A stretch of 64,000 nucleotides of DNA from Amoebidium appalachense. Lineage: Eukaryota; Ichthyosporea. This document shows positions 1 to 12,040 of the stretch, piece by piece. The position numbers and the translations under genes were made by a program. Each line of letters begins with the position of its first letter. Position 1 is the stretch's first letter. A model generated the notes under the pieces. That model was not told where the DNA came from. It saw only the letters and a program-made list of their open reading frames with translations, and did not search any database. Where the stretch lies: assembly GCA_963693365.1 (NCBI GenBank), contig CAVNZM010000002.1:2976001-3040000 (forward strand), written 5' to 3'.

Positions 1-100
1 TCGACCAAAACACATTTTAACGGACACCAGAGTCCCCCATGCAACCCAAAAGAGCCCCGAATAAATAACAAATGAAAATAAAGGATGAAAAGCAACCCAC

Positions 101-199
101 CTCGTTTATCTTTTTGTAGGTATCAAGCAGGCGCACGCTGAGCTTGATCAGCGGAGCAACGTGCTCCCTGTCGTCGTAGATGGTTTCTGGTGCCGACAT
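101..199 (-). CDS. DYRK1: First coding exon of a DYRK1/minibrain-like protein kinase (partial gene)
   Basis: The minus-strand frame reads MSAPETIYDD, then APLIKLSVRLLDTYKKINE, then a donor (GAG then GTGGGT) at 100-99. The segment closely resembles the remembered DYRK1A/minibrain stretch just ahead of the kinase domain (APLRKLSVDLIKTYKHINE), which is specific to class I DYRKs. These dual-specificity kinases autophosphorylate on tyrosine and phosphorylate Ser/Thr targets in nucleus and cytoplasm. An ATG at 199-197 gives 33 complete codons in phase 0. Alternatively the exon starts farther upstream at an AG near 205-215 with more N-terminal sequence. The kinase domain would lie beyond the left edge. 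Identification rests on one short exon. Confidence 0.6.
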
Positions 200-2581
200 A
201 TCCCTGTACAGCACTGCACCAAACCAGTGTTACTCCACCAAAGACATACACTGTCCCAGCACGCCACAAGCACCAAATACTACTTCACAATGCAAGCAGC
301 ACGCTTGGAAGAGCCATTGGTTTGTATGCGACATGTGCACAAACCTGTGCGAGAGCGAGCACAGGCACAAAAAAGAAAGATGTGTACTCACCAGGCAGCA
401 TGGGGAGTGCACTGTTAGCCGGCATAACACAGGCTGCGGACATGGCGCATGTATGTGGCCTTTAGGACCACAACTTGCTACTTTCGATCCCAAACGGGAA
501 TTGGAATCGTAAGATCTTAGGTTAATTTCCTGTGGAGAAGTCATGATAAGCGACATAAGCAAGTGTCAAAGCAAAATGCTCCACCCCATGCAAGTGTGCC
601 GACTGAGTAACAGGATCAAAGGAGCTTCAAAAAGAAAAAGAGAGCGACTATGGAAGGTACGTCTAGAATACAGTGGGCAGTTACTAGTCTCCCTATATGG
701 GAAAAAAAAAAAGAGTGACAGAAGGGATGGAAGGAGCACGAAAGAGACAAAGCCGTGGGCAAAAAAAAAGCTGTTGTGCTACTGAGCCAATAGCAGTAGC
801 TGCTAAATGCTCCGTGCCAGAAGAACGAACGAAAGAATAGGTGGCTACCACTTGAGATTGACTAGGGAACGAGATGGACAGAATGAGCGAAGGGCCAAAA
901 AAAAAAAAAAGTGAGGGAACAATGAAAAAGGAAAAGATGAAAAAGTTTCCGACTTCAGTGAAAAAAGATGTACCTCCGCACTTTTAAAATTCTCCGTCCA
1001 TTACTCCCTCCATGTAACAAAGGCCGGCTCGAGAGCCGGAAGCCAGATCTCGAAAACATCCTGGCATCCAAAGCACAAAATCCACCGACCAAAATGTAAA
1101 GATAAATCACTATCGTTTCCCAAACGATCGTTTCGTAACCCAAGCGAAAGCGAAACCCGCGCCCTAGCGCCTAGCGAACACGAGTATGCGCGGGTCCGGG
1201 TGCGTGTGTGTGTGCGGGGGCGAGGGGGAGGGAGCTGTACGTGTTCATCAAAAACGGCTGCTGGCGGCCGTGAGCAAATATTACGAAAACGGGCGCGTGA
1301 GATCCCGGGATGATAACCGTTGGCCGTTGTATGTGGGCCGGGCGGGGAAACAAAGCGAAAATGAGTGGGGTGTCACGTATGACGGACGGTAAGAATCGTT
1401 GAAATACCGGAGAGCGATGTAAAATAGATGATGGGTGTCAGAAGGCTGGTGGTGTTTACGGGTAGTTTTGTTCATCTCAAAACCTGCAAATAGTAAATGC
1501 TGAACACAGCAGTACTAAATTAACTTTTTGTTGATGATTTATTTTTTGGAAGATATGGTTTATTGATTGAATATAGGCTAGGTGCAGACTCCTGCGTTCT
1601 TGCGAGGCCCTCTATCAAGAAAGTCTGCATAACTCATTTTAAATGGTCAAACACCAATAGTATTAATTATATAGCATTTTACGCGACTGCACACAGTTAT
1701 GTGGAGCGATGTAAACTCAACGATTCTTACTGTCCGCAGTGCTCTTCAAACCGTTGGAATGCGGCACGTTTCTAAATTTCTGTTCGGCGAACTTGGTTTG
1801 GCATGTGAGCATTTCGACACACACAAAAAGGAGATTTTGGGTATAACAGGGGTTTTTCATAGCATATAGCAATATTGTTTAATTGTCCTTTTTATTTCTA
1901 GAACCAGTCGGCAGAACTGGTAGCACATTACAAACTTTAATATAAAGCCTATCTACTTGCAATTGAGAAACGGTTCACCCCGCGGCCGTTGTAGGCATCT
2001 TGGACTTTGTGTAGAAATGACAACAAATGTGTCAATTATGACGTCATTCTATAGACTACTCCCAAACTTTACCAAAGCTCGCTCAGAGATTGCGTTTTAT
2101 TTCGCGTGCGTCTCCGAATTTTTCTCCTGGAGGGTCAACGGTACACTTCTATCTGTCTATTGCTACTGTAATTTCGGAGCGTGTTTTTTTTTTTCTTTCT
2201 GTGTGTTATAACTGCCTGTATAGGTTCATGTTTCACCTCATTTTGTCCACTATCGACCAATGTTTCGGCGAAATTTTTGGCCTCGTTCCATGTACACGTG
2301 TGCCATGACGATATCGGATGGTGGCGTTGCTGTAGACAGGCCACTGTAGGACAAGAAAGTTCACACCTTCACACCAGGGTTCCTGTAAATTTGCAAGACT
2401 ATATCGGCGGGGAGTGAATAGTGTTTCGTGTGTGGCGCTTAGGAGGAAAGAGAAGGAAGGGGTCGAGCTCCTTTTGCAATTGCGAACCAACCCAGCCAAT
2501 GCCCCCAGAGGCCCCCACATAGCCCAAACCTCCAATCGCACTGCTGTTTCATCACAGGCTTAATCATTTACAGCTGACAGG
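200..2581. other. Intergenic region between two divergent genes
   Basis: No coding exon was recognised here. The stretch separates the minus-strand DYRK1-like exon from the plus-strand ELMOD gene, so it should hold both promoters. It has moderate base composition, a GC-rich patch around 1150-1420, an AT-rich patch around 1490-1700 and only short A-runs, in contrast with the microsatellite-filled DNA after 3000. No TATA box could be placed with confidence. Confidence 0.5.
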
Positions 2582-3018
2582 ATGGTCGCCTCTCTGTATG
2601 TCTTTTTTACTGCGCTGGCAGTTCCCATTGTTGCCTATGCGTTTACAAGGGCATTGGCCCCTCCTCCAGATCCTTCCGCCCTCTACACATCAGTTCGAGG
2701 TGCTGCCGTAGTATCATCCAAGGAAAGGGACGATAGAGGTAGTTGGTGGAGAAGAATTGTCAAGTACATTCTTCATAAGGTGACGGGTAAATGCGAGCTC
2801 CAGAGATTATGTGAAGGGCCGGCACTCTCTCCAGAGGTGTATTGGGAGGTCGAGTGGTCGTTGCGGCGGTCACACCAATTGGCCGAGTTATACAGAAACA
2901 TCACTAAGGGCCAGACCTTTAGCGCTGCAAATGCAGTAAAAGCGATAACGAGCGCAAAGAATTTGCAAACGACAAACGTGTTTATGCTGGCAAACCTGAC
3001 ACAGTGTCTGGATAAGAG
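2582..3018 (+). CDS. ELMOD2: ELMOD exon 1
   Basis: Encodes residues 1-145 plus two bases of codon 146: the hydrophobic N-terminus, the KVTGKCELQRLC motif and the helical segment ending TQCLDK. The donor is AAGAG then GTATGC. The frame runs open past the donor into intron sequence, so the splice site rather than a stop marks the end. Confidence 0.9.
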
Positions 3019-3576
3019 GTATGCATATTGTTCTATGTTGTGTATTAATTGCTCCGAAGCAGCCCACTACACTCACCACCACCAACATCAACACCACACG
3101 CCGCCACAAAAGTGTTAGCGTCAAGATCCCATAATTTGCTTCTCCTGTAGGCCTTCCCAACGCATACCCACACCCACATCCACACCCACAGGCACACGCG
3201 CTCACATACAGACACAGACACACACACACGCGCGTGCGCACACACACACATGCAACCCCCCCCCTCCCCCCCCCCTCCCCCTCCCACACACACACAAGGT
3301 CAGATTTGTCGGTGCTTACACTTTGCAGCCAAACTTTATCTTTTAAGCAGTTCGATGCTTCCCCCCCCCTCCCCCCCCCCCCCCCGGCCCCCCTCCCTGC
3401 CCTCTCCTCCCCTCTCTCGCTCTGGCTCACTCTGGCTGCCTGCTCTCTCTCTCTCTCTCTCACTCTCACTCTCTCTCTCGCTCTCTATCTCTCTCTCGCC
3501 CTCTCTCACTCTCATTATCACACACTCTTTCGCTCACACACACACACACACACATACACACACTCACACTCACACT

Positions 3577-3615
<39 letters not shown>

Positions 3616-4545
3616 CTCTCTCTCTCTCTCTCTCTCTCTGCCTCCCTCCCCCCCCCCCCCCCCCTCCGTCCCCTCTCTTTGGGTTTTAATTCTTTGGCGG
3701 AGTCCCGAGGGCGCGAGCTTCGGAACACTCCATCTTGTGTGTGACCTGTCACCAACCTCCTACCCCCCCCCCCTCCCCCCCTCCCCTCCCTCCCCCTCTT
3801 TCCCTCCCTGTTTCTCTCGTTCTTTGCTTCCCCCCCTCTTCCTTTCCCCTCACTCTCCTCCCTCTCTTTCTCTCGCTTTCTGTCTCTCCTTCCATTCCCC
3901 CCTCCCCTCCCCCCTCCCCTTCCTCTCTCCCCTCCCCCCCTCCCCCTGGCTTCCCTCTTATATTGCTGTCTTGAAGCCCCCCCCCCCTCTTCCTCTGTAT
4001 GTGTGCCTTGTATGTTTGTCTATCTTTACTCCTTCCCTCCTTTCCCTAGAACCTTTCCTCCCCCCCCCCCCCCCCCCCTCCCCCTCTCTGTCTCTCTGTC
4101 TCCTCTGTACGGGTGGCGTCGGGTTCTGTATTTTCAACACTCCCGTCTGAATTATTTCAGTCTCTTTTCCTCTGTCTCCCCCTCCCCCCCCCCCCCCCCC
4201 CCCCCCCGGGGGGGGGCGCTTAAACAACTTTCCCCACTGGGCCTCCCCCCCCCCCCCCCCCCCCCCCCCGCCCTCTCTTTCTCAAAAAAAAAAAAAAAAA
4301 AAGTACGACTCATCATCTCCTGTCCTCCCAGCCCCATTGCACCGACTGTACAACACATAATACGTCCTCTGTGAGGCACCCGCACTCCCTTTCGGCTATC
4401 TGCGTTCACACGTGTTAAACCCCTTTTCACCACTTTCAAACCCCCCCCCCCCCCCCCGGGTTATGATCATGTTGACTCATGTTTGCTTTGCACATTTCTT
4501 GTGTTGTCCGCCATGAACATGTAATACATACCCTTGAACTGATAG

Positions 4546-4581
<36 letters not shown>

Positions 4582-5193
4582 CCTGGGCCGACGTATAACC
4601 CATCCACTGCTGCTCCCACGTTTCTTCTGTGTTATTGCTGTACCCACTTCCATTCCCCCCCCCCCCCCCCCCCCCCCCCCCTCCCCCCCCCCCCCCCCCC
4701 CCTCCCCTCCCCTCTTTCTGTTGTGGATGCCGTGAGAATGGGCTTTCCTTATTATGCATACTCTGGAGGTGTGGTTTGCACTCTGCATTATGTTGTCCGT
4801 TGTGAATGTGTCACTCGTACGACATTGCGCAATCCCCTCCCCCCAATCCCCTCCCCCTCCTCCCTCCCCCCTAACCCCCCCCCCCCCCCACACACACACA
4901 CATGTGGCACGGGAATGAGCTCTGCTAATACTTGGATATTTGTCCTTGTGTGCATGTCCAACCCTATTTTCTTTATAATTTCCCTCGTGCTCTGGCACAC
5001 GTTTTCTTGTACTGTGCATGCATTCTCACTCCCCATCCCCCCTCCTCAACCTATAACCCCCCCCCCCCCCCCCCCCCTGAGGATGGGCTCTGCTTATGAC
5101 GCATACTGTGCGCATGGCTGATGTTGCATACTTGAATTTTTGCCTTGGCATGTGTCCTTCGTGTATACGTACTTCGTACCGTGTTCCGCATTC

Positions 5194-5227
<34 letters not shown>

Positions 5228-5343
5228 CGCTCTCCCAGGTCCATTCACCCATTCACTCCCCCCCCCCCCCCCCCCAACCCACCCACCATCACCACCACCA
5301 CCACACACACACACACTCTCTCTTTCTCTCTCTCTCACTCTCA

Positions 5344-5424
<81 letters not shown>

Positions 5425-5954
5425 CACACACACACACACACACACACACGCAGGTTCCAGATAGCGCAGATATACGTGCAGGTAGATAGACTCAGCAAGG
5501 AGATATACGACAGCAGCAACAAGAGCCACGAGGGGCGCCTGGAGCAGCTGTGGTCTGCCCTGGTGCAGGATGAGACCCTGCCGGGCAGAAAGGGGGCACA
5601 CTGGGATAGGCTGGGCTTCCAGGGCCATGACCCTGCTACGGATTTCAGGTGTGTACGTCTGTATGTGTGTACGTGTATACATGTGTGTGTGTGTGTTTTC
5701 TTTCTTTCTTTCTTTCTTTCTTTTTTTTTTTTTTGGGGGGGGGGGGGGGGGGGGACGGGGGGACGGGAGGCTCGCGTGTGTCCGTGTGTGTGCATGCGTG
5801 CGCTCGTGTACATGTGTGTAACTGTGTGTTGGGAAATGTGGTTGTTGTGGGGTTTGGGCATGGGGTGGTGGAGTTGGGGTCAGCAGGCGCGGGAGGCTAG
5901 TTGGGTTCGGGCTGGGGGGCCGAGGTGGGGCCTGGGTGGTGGGTGTATGTTTGT

Positions 5955-6024
<70 letters not shown>

Positions 6025-6068
6025 GCAGAGTTGGTAGTGGAGGGCTGGTTTTTTTTTGGTTTTTTTTG

Positions 6069-6119
<51 letters not shown>

Positions 6120-6313
6120 TGTTCAAAGGTGTTTTCGTGTGCGGGTGTATGGAAAAGCTATAACACTCTGGTGTGATGTCGATACTATTTTCCAAATCCA
6201 TGTTCGGGGCCATTGCAGGTGTTGTGGTATTAACGGGGTGTACTATGGGTGGTGGGGCCCCTGGATGTGTGTGCGTGTGTGTGTGTGTGTGCGTGTGCGG
6301 ATGTGTGTGTGTG

Positions 6314-6353
<40 letters not shown>

Positions 6354-6943
6354 GGAAGGGGAGCCGTGTGTGTGTGTGTTTGGAAAGGGGAGCCGGGGGG
6401 TGGGGGGGGGTGAGGTGGGAGGAGGGGGGGGGGGGGGGGGGGGGGAGTCTGATGCCAGCCACATTTATTTCAGCTGTTGTTTCTGAATGGACTGACCACT
6501 CTGTCACAAGCAATCCCAACTCACCAATGATTCAACCACGCAGGGGCATGGGTATTCTAAGCCTCGACAACATGCTCTATTTTGCGCAAAAATACCCAAC
6601 CACCGCCCTCTCCCTGCTGGGCACGGCACGCCACCCAAAGCACGGCCACCAGTTTGCAGTCACGTGCATAAACCTTACGGCCATGGCTGTAAGTTTGCTC
6701 CAATCTGGGGCTCTACATTGCCATTTCTATGGGCTGGGGGGGAACCAATCGGACTTTTCAGATTTTCAGGATGTTTTCTGCTGGCTTTTGGTCGGGTTTT
6801 GCTGGTTGTGGGAGAGGGAGGGGCCTGAGAACATCATGGCATATCCAAAGATTAGAGCAATGTTTGAAAAGGAAGTGCTGTTGCCTAATTTGGACAAGAC
6901 CCCTTACGGCAAACTATTGATTCTTCCTGCTGATACGGAATGA
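2582..6943 (+). CDS. ELMOD2: ELMO domain-containing protein, ELMOD1/2 type (three exons, complete)
   Basis: The exons 2582-3018, 5454-5648 and 6544-6943 join in phase to give 343 residues plus stop. Residues about 3-25 are hydrophobic (AVPIVAYAFT), and KVTGKCELQRLC near residue 65 matches the start of vertebrate ELMOD1/2. Residues about 147-320 are the ELMO domain, with the GAP signature WDRLGFQGHDPATDF followed by RGMG. ELMOD proteins stimulate GTP hydrolysis by Arf/Arl GTPases, and the signature arginine, here R211, is needed for that. The length is slightly above the vertebrate one (about 290-330) because of a Pro/Ser-rich insert after the hydrophobic segment. The start ATG has a purine at -3, and a polyadenylation signal follows the stop. 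ELMOD1 and ELMOD2 cannot be told apart here. Confidence 0.9.
4732..4833 (+). mobile_element. Poly(C)-tailed interspersed repeat, subfamily B fragment
   Basis: Shares the core TTTGCACTCTGCAT, TGTTGTCCGTTGTGAATG and the order of motifs with copies near 51.5 kb and 57.1 kb. It ends at AATCCCCTCCCC, leading into C-rich DNA. It is diverged and truncated at its left end. Confidence 0.6.
5078..5226 (+). mobile_element. Poly(C)-tailed interspersed repeat, subfamily A fragment
   Basis: Runs from TGAGGATGGGCTCTGCTTAT to TTCCGCATTCAA, then about 32 C residues. It is nearly identical to the right-hand part of the copy at 33976-34260 and to the reverse complement of the copies at 16737 and 44376. The left half of the element is missing. 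Confidence 0.8.
5454..5648 (+). CDS. ELMOD2: ELMOD exon 2 (first half of ELMO domain)
   Basis: Residues 147-210. The acceptor is CACACACGCAG at the end of a CA repeat. It encodes FQIAQIYVQVDR, the EIYDSSN segment (vertebrate YDSDN) and the catalytic signature up to DPATDF. The donor TTCAG then GTGTGT splits the following arginine codon as AG/G. Confidence 0.92.
5649..6543 (+). repeat. ELMOD intron 2, TG and poly(G) rich
   Basis: Unlike intron 1, the sense strand here is G/T-rich. It holds (TG)n after the donor, a (TTTC)n/T-run at 5697-5734, poly(G) at 5735-5753, about 52 G at 5969-6020, about 45 G at 6074-6118, (TG)n at 6267-6350 and poly(G) near 6424-6446. The last 100 bases before the acceptor are ordinary sequence ending CAACCACGCAG. 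Confidence 0.85.
6544..6943 (+). CDS. ELMOD2: ELMOD exon 3 (second half of ELMO domain, C-terminus)
   Basis: Starts with the last base of the R211 codon and continues GMGILSLDNMLYFA. It includes INLTAMAVSLLQSGAL, which parallels vertebrate INLTEMAYSLLKSEAL, and PENIMAYPKIRAMFEKE, which parallels PESIMYFNLYREKFHEK. The TGA is at 6941-6943. Confidence 0.92.
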
Positions 6944-6979
6944 ATGTTTGACATAAGAAATGTAAAAATTTCACTTAGA

Positions 6980-6985
6980 AATAAA
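6980..6985 (+). terminator. Polyadenylation signal AATAAA of the ELMOD gene
   Basis: A canonical AATAAA lies 37 bases after the stop codon, immediately before a CA microsatellite. Confidence 0.7.
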
Positions 6986-7010
6986 GTGACAATTCAGTGA
7001 CACACACGAG

Positions 7011-7079
<69 letters not shown>

Positions 7080-7100
7080 ACACGAACACACACGAGCACA

Positions 7101-7133
<33 letters not shown>

Positions 7134-7499
7134 GAACACCCACGAGCACACACACACACACACACGAACACACGAACACCCACACGCATACTGGTATGGT
7201 TGCACACAAACCACCACTATTATGTACCACTAACCTGCGCATGCTCTTAACCTCTCTGTTTCCTATAGGTTCAGATGTCGGAAATGTGTTGTTTTGAGGC
7301 ATCTCTAGTTTCTGTAAACCGATGCTTGCAGTGACCGCAAACTTTTCCCATTTGTATACCTGTATGTAAGGACACATATATAGTATTGCTTTTATGTTTC
7401 ACGGCCTGTGCAGTTTGTCCGTTTACAAAATTTAGATGCCGAACGAATAAATGACTTCAAAAATTCAACACCGGAGCTTTTATGATCACATACCCCCCC

Positions 7500-7530
<31 letters not shown>

Positions 7531-7554
7531 AAAAAAAAAAAAACCGAACACACA

Positions 7555-7603
<49 letters not shown>

Positions 7604-8190
7604 ACACACCACCACCACCACCACCACTTTATACCCCGCATTTACCGCAGTATCATTAAGCTAGGATAAAAAAGAAAATGAAGAATTCGAAAGAAAGAAA
7701 TTGCCAACATGCGCTTGCACACAAACATCCAAATTATATAGCAACGAGCACCTGCGCTACACACACGCGCGCGCATACAGACACACATGACACATCCACA
7801 CACAGGCGCGCGCACACATGCATGCACGGATAGACCACACACATTGACACTCAAAAACGCAAACACCCCTCTTCACACCCAACCGCTGACATCCGCCTCC
7901 CCTCCTCCCCCCCCACCCACCCGGCCCCCCCCACACACAAAACACGTGTCCCCTCGCTCGCGCGCACACACAGACACCAACACGTGTACACACGTGCGCG
8001 CACACACAAAACACCACCCCTCACCCATCCACACCTATTAATTCAGCCACTGCATACCCATGGCAACCTTCCAACTTCACCCACACCATGGCAACATCCT
8101 CCCCCTCCCCCCCCCCCCCCTCCAACCACCACCAAGCCGTTCACACACACACACACACACCCGACACCCTGTACATGCCCTAGGAGATTA

Positions 8191-8225
<35 letters not shown>

Positions 8226-8340
8226 GGGCCAACCCTTGTACATGTACATGCGCCCCAGGAGATAGCCAACGTTTTCCCCTCCCCCTTTCTTTTATTCTCT
8301 AAATGTACCAAAACCCCCGCAGGTCACCAGCACTGAGCTA

Positions 8341-8371
<31 letters not shown>

Positions 8372-8626
8372 CCAACCCTCCCCAACCCACCCACCGACCG
8401 CAGTCCCCAAACGCTCGTATTGCAAACTCCATAGGCCTTCTCCCCTTCCTCTCCCCTCCCCCCCTCCGGGGCCCCCGGTCTTACCAGCGCTGCGCCAAGT
8501 TGAACCCTCCCCCAACCCCCAACACACACACATACAATCACTTTCCATAGGTAGCACTGGGTCATGTCACTTAATTCTTCTTGAAAGTGACTTTGGTCGA
8601 CTAAACCTCACATGACAGTAGTCAGC

Positions 8627-8663
<37 letters not shown>

Positions 8664-9435
8664 CCTTCCCCTACACACGCACAGAAGCAAAGGGGCAGTT
8701 ACAACTGAGAGCATAAACAAACTGCGGCTTCCCACAACCCATCCAGACTGTGCACAAGTGTGCCCCAGCATGCTTCGGCTTTGGGATCCCCACCCAGCCA
8801 GCAATCTCCACATCACTACAGGCACGGCTAATATATATATTTGAAGCAACTTATCGTTTTACACTAGCAGACTCAGGCGTGACATAAACATACCTCACAA
8901 GTGGGAAAGTCGGCTGTCGGCTCAAGAGGCGGGTTCAGGCTGCTGGAAGAACAACTCGTTGGAACCAAAGGTTTATGTAGCCAAGTTTATTGATACTCTT
9001 GGCCAGTCTCGTGTTCACCGGCCCAGCCGGCAAAGGGCTATTGACTATTTTGGCCGGCCTCTGCAAAGCCGGCACAGGCCATTCGCAAATTCATACAAGA
9101 ATGCAATCATAGGTATGTCTATAAACATAGTTATATGTATAAATTCTTCACGCTAGATGGTAAGAGTAACAATACTGCCACCTTGCACCACCAGATGTGA
9201 CCAGTGGGGGAAGGCTGCACTTCAACTTTTCTACTCAACCTCTTTCCATAAACGATGCTGTAGGTTTCTCGTCGCTCCCACACTCTTTTCGAAATGAATT
9301 TACGAGATTTAGAAAAATAATAATTTTTAACAACCAAGAAAATAAAAGATTGTCGCACTCCACCGTGTGCTCCTTACAGCCTGCCCACGACACCTGCGTG
9401 TTACACACTCGATTTAGTCCCCACTCCGAAGGGAA
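6986..9435. repeat. Intergenic region with CA repeats and C-tracts
   Basis: No exon was recognised. It contains (CA)n with GAA/GAG interruptions at 7012-7190, adjoining poly(C) and poly(A) at 7493-7542, (CA)n then (CCA)n at 7547-7626, CA-rich DNA at 7760-8030, and poly(C) at about 8193-8223, 8341-8368 and 8631-8660. A short duplication of the type GTACATGC...AGGAGATA flanks the 8193 poly(C) run. The part from about 8870 to 9435 is ordinary sequence and probably carries the 3' untranslated region of the minus-strand SET gene. Confidence 0.6.
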
Positions 9436-9945
9436 TCACTCAGAGCTCATGCCCGCAACCTGGAGAATGACCGGCGACGTGATGTTACGGAGCTGCTGCC
9501 TCCTCTCCTCCGTCAGATACTTGAAACCACGCACTCTCTTGACACAGCTGTCCGTGCTGCAGATGCAGTCGAAGGGAGAATCCATGTCCCACTCCGTCGT
9601 GTTGTAGTCGAATGTGAAGCGCTCACCCCTGCTAACAGGCCTGAGCGTTCGGAAGTGAATGATGACGCCGGTGGCAACATTCTCTGACCGCTCAAACTCG
9701 AGGGCACAGTTGGGCTCGCACGAGTGGTCCATGAACTTGAGAAGATCGTCTCCGAGCTCAAGGTGTCTGTCAACATCTACTTGGATAGTGTGCATGGTGG
9801 GTGTTGGGAGGACGTATTCGCCAGATGTGGAGGCTACAACTACACCTTGAGGAATCTCAGCGCTAGCAATGAGTGTGCTCCCAGTCTTAAAGTTCTGGAG
9901 AAGGCTGAGGGGTGCCTGTTTGGAGGTGATGGTTACGAGACACAT
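9436..9945 (-). CDS. Single-exon SET-domain protein (lysine methyltransferase-like)
   Basis: An intact 169-codon frame with an ATG start at 9945. Residues 73-80 read DHSCEPNC, the pseudoknot motif usually NHSCxPN, here with Asp in place of Asn. Residues 112-121 read FDYNTTEWDM, the second SET signature with the conserved Tyr. Cys 127, 129 and 134 follow as a post-SET cluster (CICSTDSC), then VRGFKYLTEERRQQL. SET enzymes transfer methyl from S-adenosylmethionine to protein lysines. It is a minimal SET domain with little else, like short bacterial and algal SET proteins I recall with FDYNTTEW and RGFRHL motifs. The absence of introns is unlike its neighbours and fits a retrocopy or a transferred gene. 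The substrate is unknown. Confidence 0.8.
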   Translation of the reverse strand: MCLVTITSKQAPLSLLQNFKTGSTLIASAEIPQGVVVASTSGEYVLPTPTMHTIQVDVDRHLELGDDLLKFMDHSCEPNCALEFERSENVATGVIIHFRTLRPVSRGERFTFDYNTTEWDMDSPFDCICSTDSCVKRVRGFKYLTEERRQQLRNITSPVILQVAGMSSE

Positions 9946-9947
9946 TT

Positions 9948-10056
9948 TAAGGTTTGGTAAAGAAAAAACAGGGAAGTGCTTTTGGCAAAGATTTATTTGG
10001 CAAAGATTTCTAAGGTTTGGTAAAGAAAAAACAGGGCAGTGCTTTTGGCAAAGGTT
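9948..10056. repeat. Two direct copies, 63 bases apart, upstream of the SET start
   Basis: TAAGGTTTGGTAAAGAAAAA continuing through ACAGGG(A/C)AGTGCTTTTGG occurs at 9948-9993 and again at 10011-10056 with about two differences. A third partial TTTGGCAAAGATTT lies between them. The array starts three bases upstream of the SET gene's ATG, so it occupies its 5' leader or proximal promoter. Confidence 0.85.
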
Positions 10057-11974
10057 TCAAGTGCGTGTGTGGACAACCCATGTGCCCAGTCGTCGATTTA
10101 ATAAAGGCCATAGATCGCGAGAACCAATCATATTCTGAGAATGTGAGATTAGGTGAGTGGGGGCAAACAAGAATAGTACTGGGGCATTCCAAGGCTTTCG
10201 ATAGTGGGAAATGGTGCAACTAGAATTTAAGTTGGTATAAAAAAATAAAACAAACATTTCACACGTAAATACAACCTCTGTTTTAATAGCTGATTAATAT
10301 TTTATTACAATTGACATTATTGAAGATTTTATTATGTTTTTGAATGACGGTATTGGAAAGTTGAGAGATCTATCTGCCGTCCTCCAATATCAGGATAGCC
10401 AAAAATCTGGCTGATATTCCACGTGCTGATGACCAATCAAATGGTCGTATTACTTCGCGCGCAAAGCTGTCGACATGCAAATGCAACAAAGTGAGCCATG
10501 CCTGAGCTTACGCAAACAATGTCCGCCAGCCGGGTTGGTGCGTGCGCAACGCACTGTGTCATGATTTGTCTCATGTATGTACAAGTAGCCTACAAACTTG
10601 TGAGTGTGACCAATTAGTTACTGTATTGCAAAGTGTTGTTGTCAGAGCACGGGTGAGCATGTGTGCGAGCAGTTTCATGCGCATGCACATAGTGGCACAT
10701 GCGATGCATGGCCATGGCCAAATCGTGGCATCACCGGAAAGAAAGTTGCACTGCCATCACTGAAGGCAGCATAGCCATTCGTAAGTAGCCATGGGGGTCG
10801 ACCAAGAAACCGGGAGCAGATCTAGGCACGGTAACTATAACATGCACACTGCAAACAAATGCAAAGAGTTCTTCTGTTTACAAGACAGCCTTGTCCGCTG
10901 TGTTATTTATGATGAGTGCACATGGCCAAGCAAACAACGTTCAGAGAGATTATGTAGGCGTCATGTGATAATATGTACATCATACACTCATATGTGGACA
11001 ACAACATCACCCCAGCATACATACAGTCACCCCCGGCCCGGCCACCCCAAATCATTTTTGGCCCCACTAACACTACATCCCCCCCCCCCCTCCCCCCCCC
11101 TCCCCCTCCTCCCCCCCCCCCCCCCCCAAACACACACACCCCCCTCCCCCCCCCCCCCCCCCCCCCCCCCCCTCCCTTCAGCACCACCACGAACCACAAA
11201 AGAAGAAGAAGAAGAAGAAGAAGAAGAAGAAGAAGAAGAAGAAGAAGAAGAAAAGAAAAAGAGGATTACCATTTGAGAGGTGTGATCACAAAAATCGCCA
11301 CAGTGCACACGTACTATGCAAGGCCTCGGTGCTCCCATCTAAGTCACGGTGAGCCTGTTTCCCACAACAACACACATGTGAAGGCAACATGATAACCGCT
11401 GCTCTATAGCTAACAGAATAGAAAAGGAATGCATTCAAGTCATTGACAAAACGACAAAGAAACAAACGAATTTCAATGATCAACCATTTAGACCTCGCTT
11501 TCCACAACGAGAACACCTACTCTACAGTTCTTCTTCTGTTAGATCTGATACAAAGGAAAGCTTTCTTTGAATACGAAATTAATTAGTGTACAGGAGTCAC
11601 AGGTACCAACTCCCGCATCAACAAGTTGATGCAGCACACGTGCACGCTAGTCCAGCACACACACAAGCTCGGATTCGCACACATCACACTTCAATGCCCC
11701 CACAGGGTTGATGAGTGTGCATACCGGGCACGATATCCCAGTAGCCCTGCGCTCCCCGCGTTCAGATAGCCCGGGACTGCCCTGTGTCTTTCTTGGTGAC
11801 GATGACTCGTCGTCCTGCCAAACGCGTCCAAGTTAGACCTCTAGGCCTGACCTAGACCTCTAGGGCTGACATTAGATGGCAACATAATATGGCATTGACT
11901 CGTAGCATAATACTCGCAGCTGTAAGAAAGTTAAGTCTCAAAAGATACTGCCGATGGTGGTGGTGGTAGTAGTG

Positions 11975-12040
<66 letters not shown>

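Larger units (their letters stand above)
3019..5453 (+). repeat. ELMOD intron 1, made almost wholly of C-tracts, (CT)n and (CA)n
   Basis: About 2.4 kb whose sense strand is overwhelmingly pyrimidine or CA. CA repeats lie near 3200-3295 and 3535-3612, (CT)n at 3441-3520 and 3613-3640, and long poly(C) runs near 4062, 4184-4207, 4239-4269, 4550-4576, 4656-4702, 5057-5077 and 5196-5226. A nearly pure (CT)n at about 5347-5421 and (CA)n at 5427-5449 run straight into the acceptor at 5453. Two or more poly(C)-tailed interspersed repeat copies are embedded. All long open frames here are translations of simple repeats. Confidence 0.9.

Noticed and set aside
3234-3744. Overlapping plus-strand open frames of 150-165 codons rich in Pro, Leu, Ser, His and Thr
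   Set aside because: They are translations of C-tracts, (CT)n and (CA)n inside ELMOD intron 1 in several frames at once, so they carry no coding evidence.
5341-6519. Minus-strand 392-codon open frame across the ELMOD introns
   Set aside because: It is built from Pro and His-Thr repeats and antisense to the ELMOD exons; the plus-strand ELMO domain explains the region.
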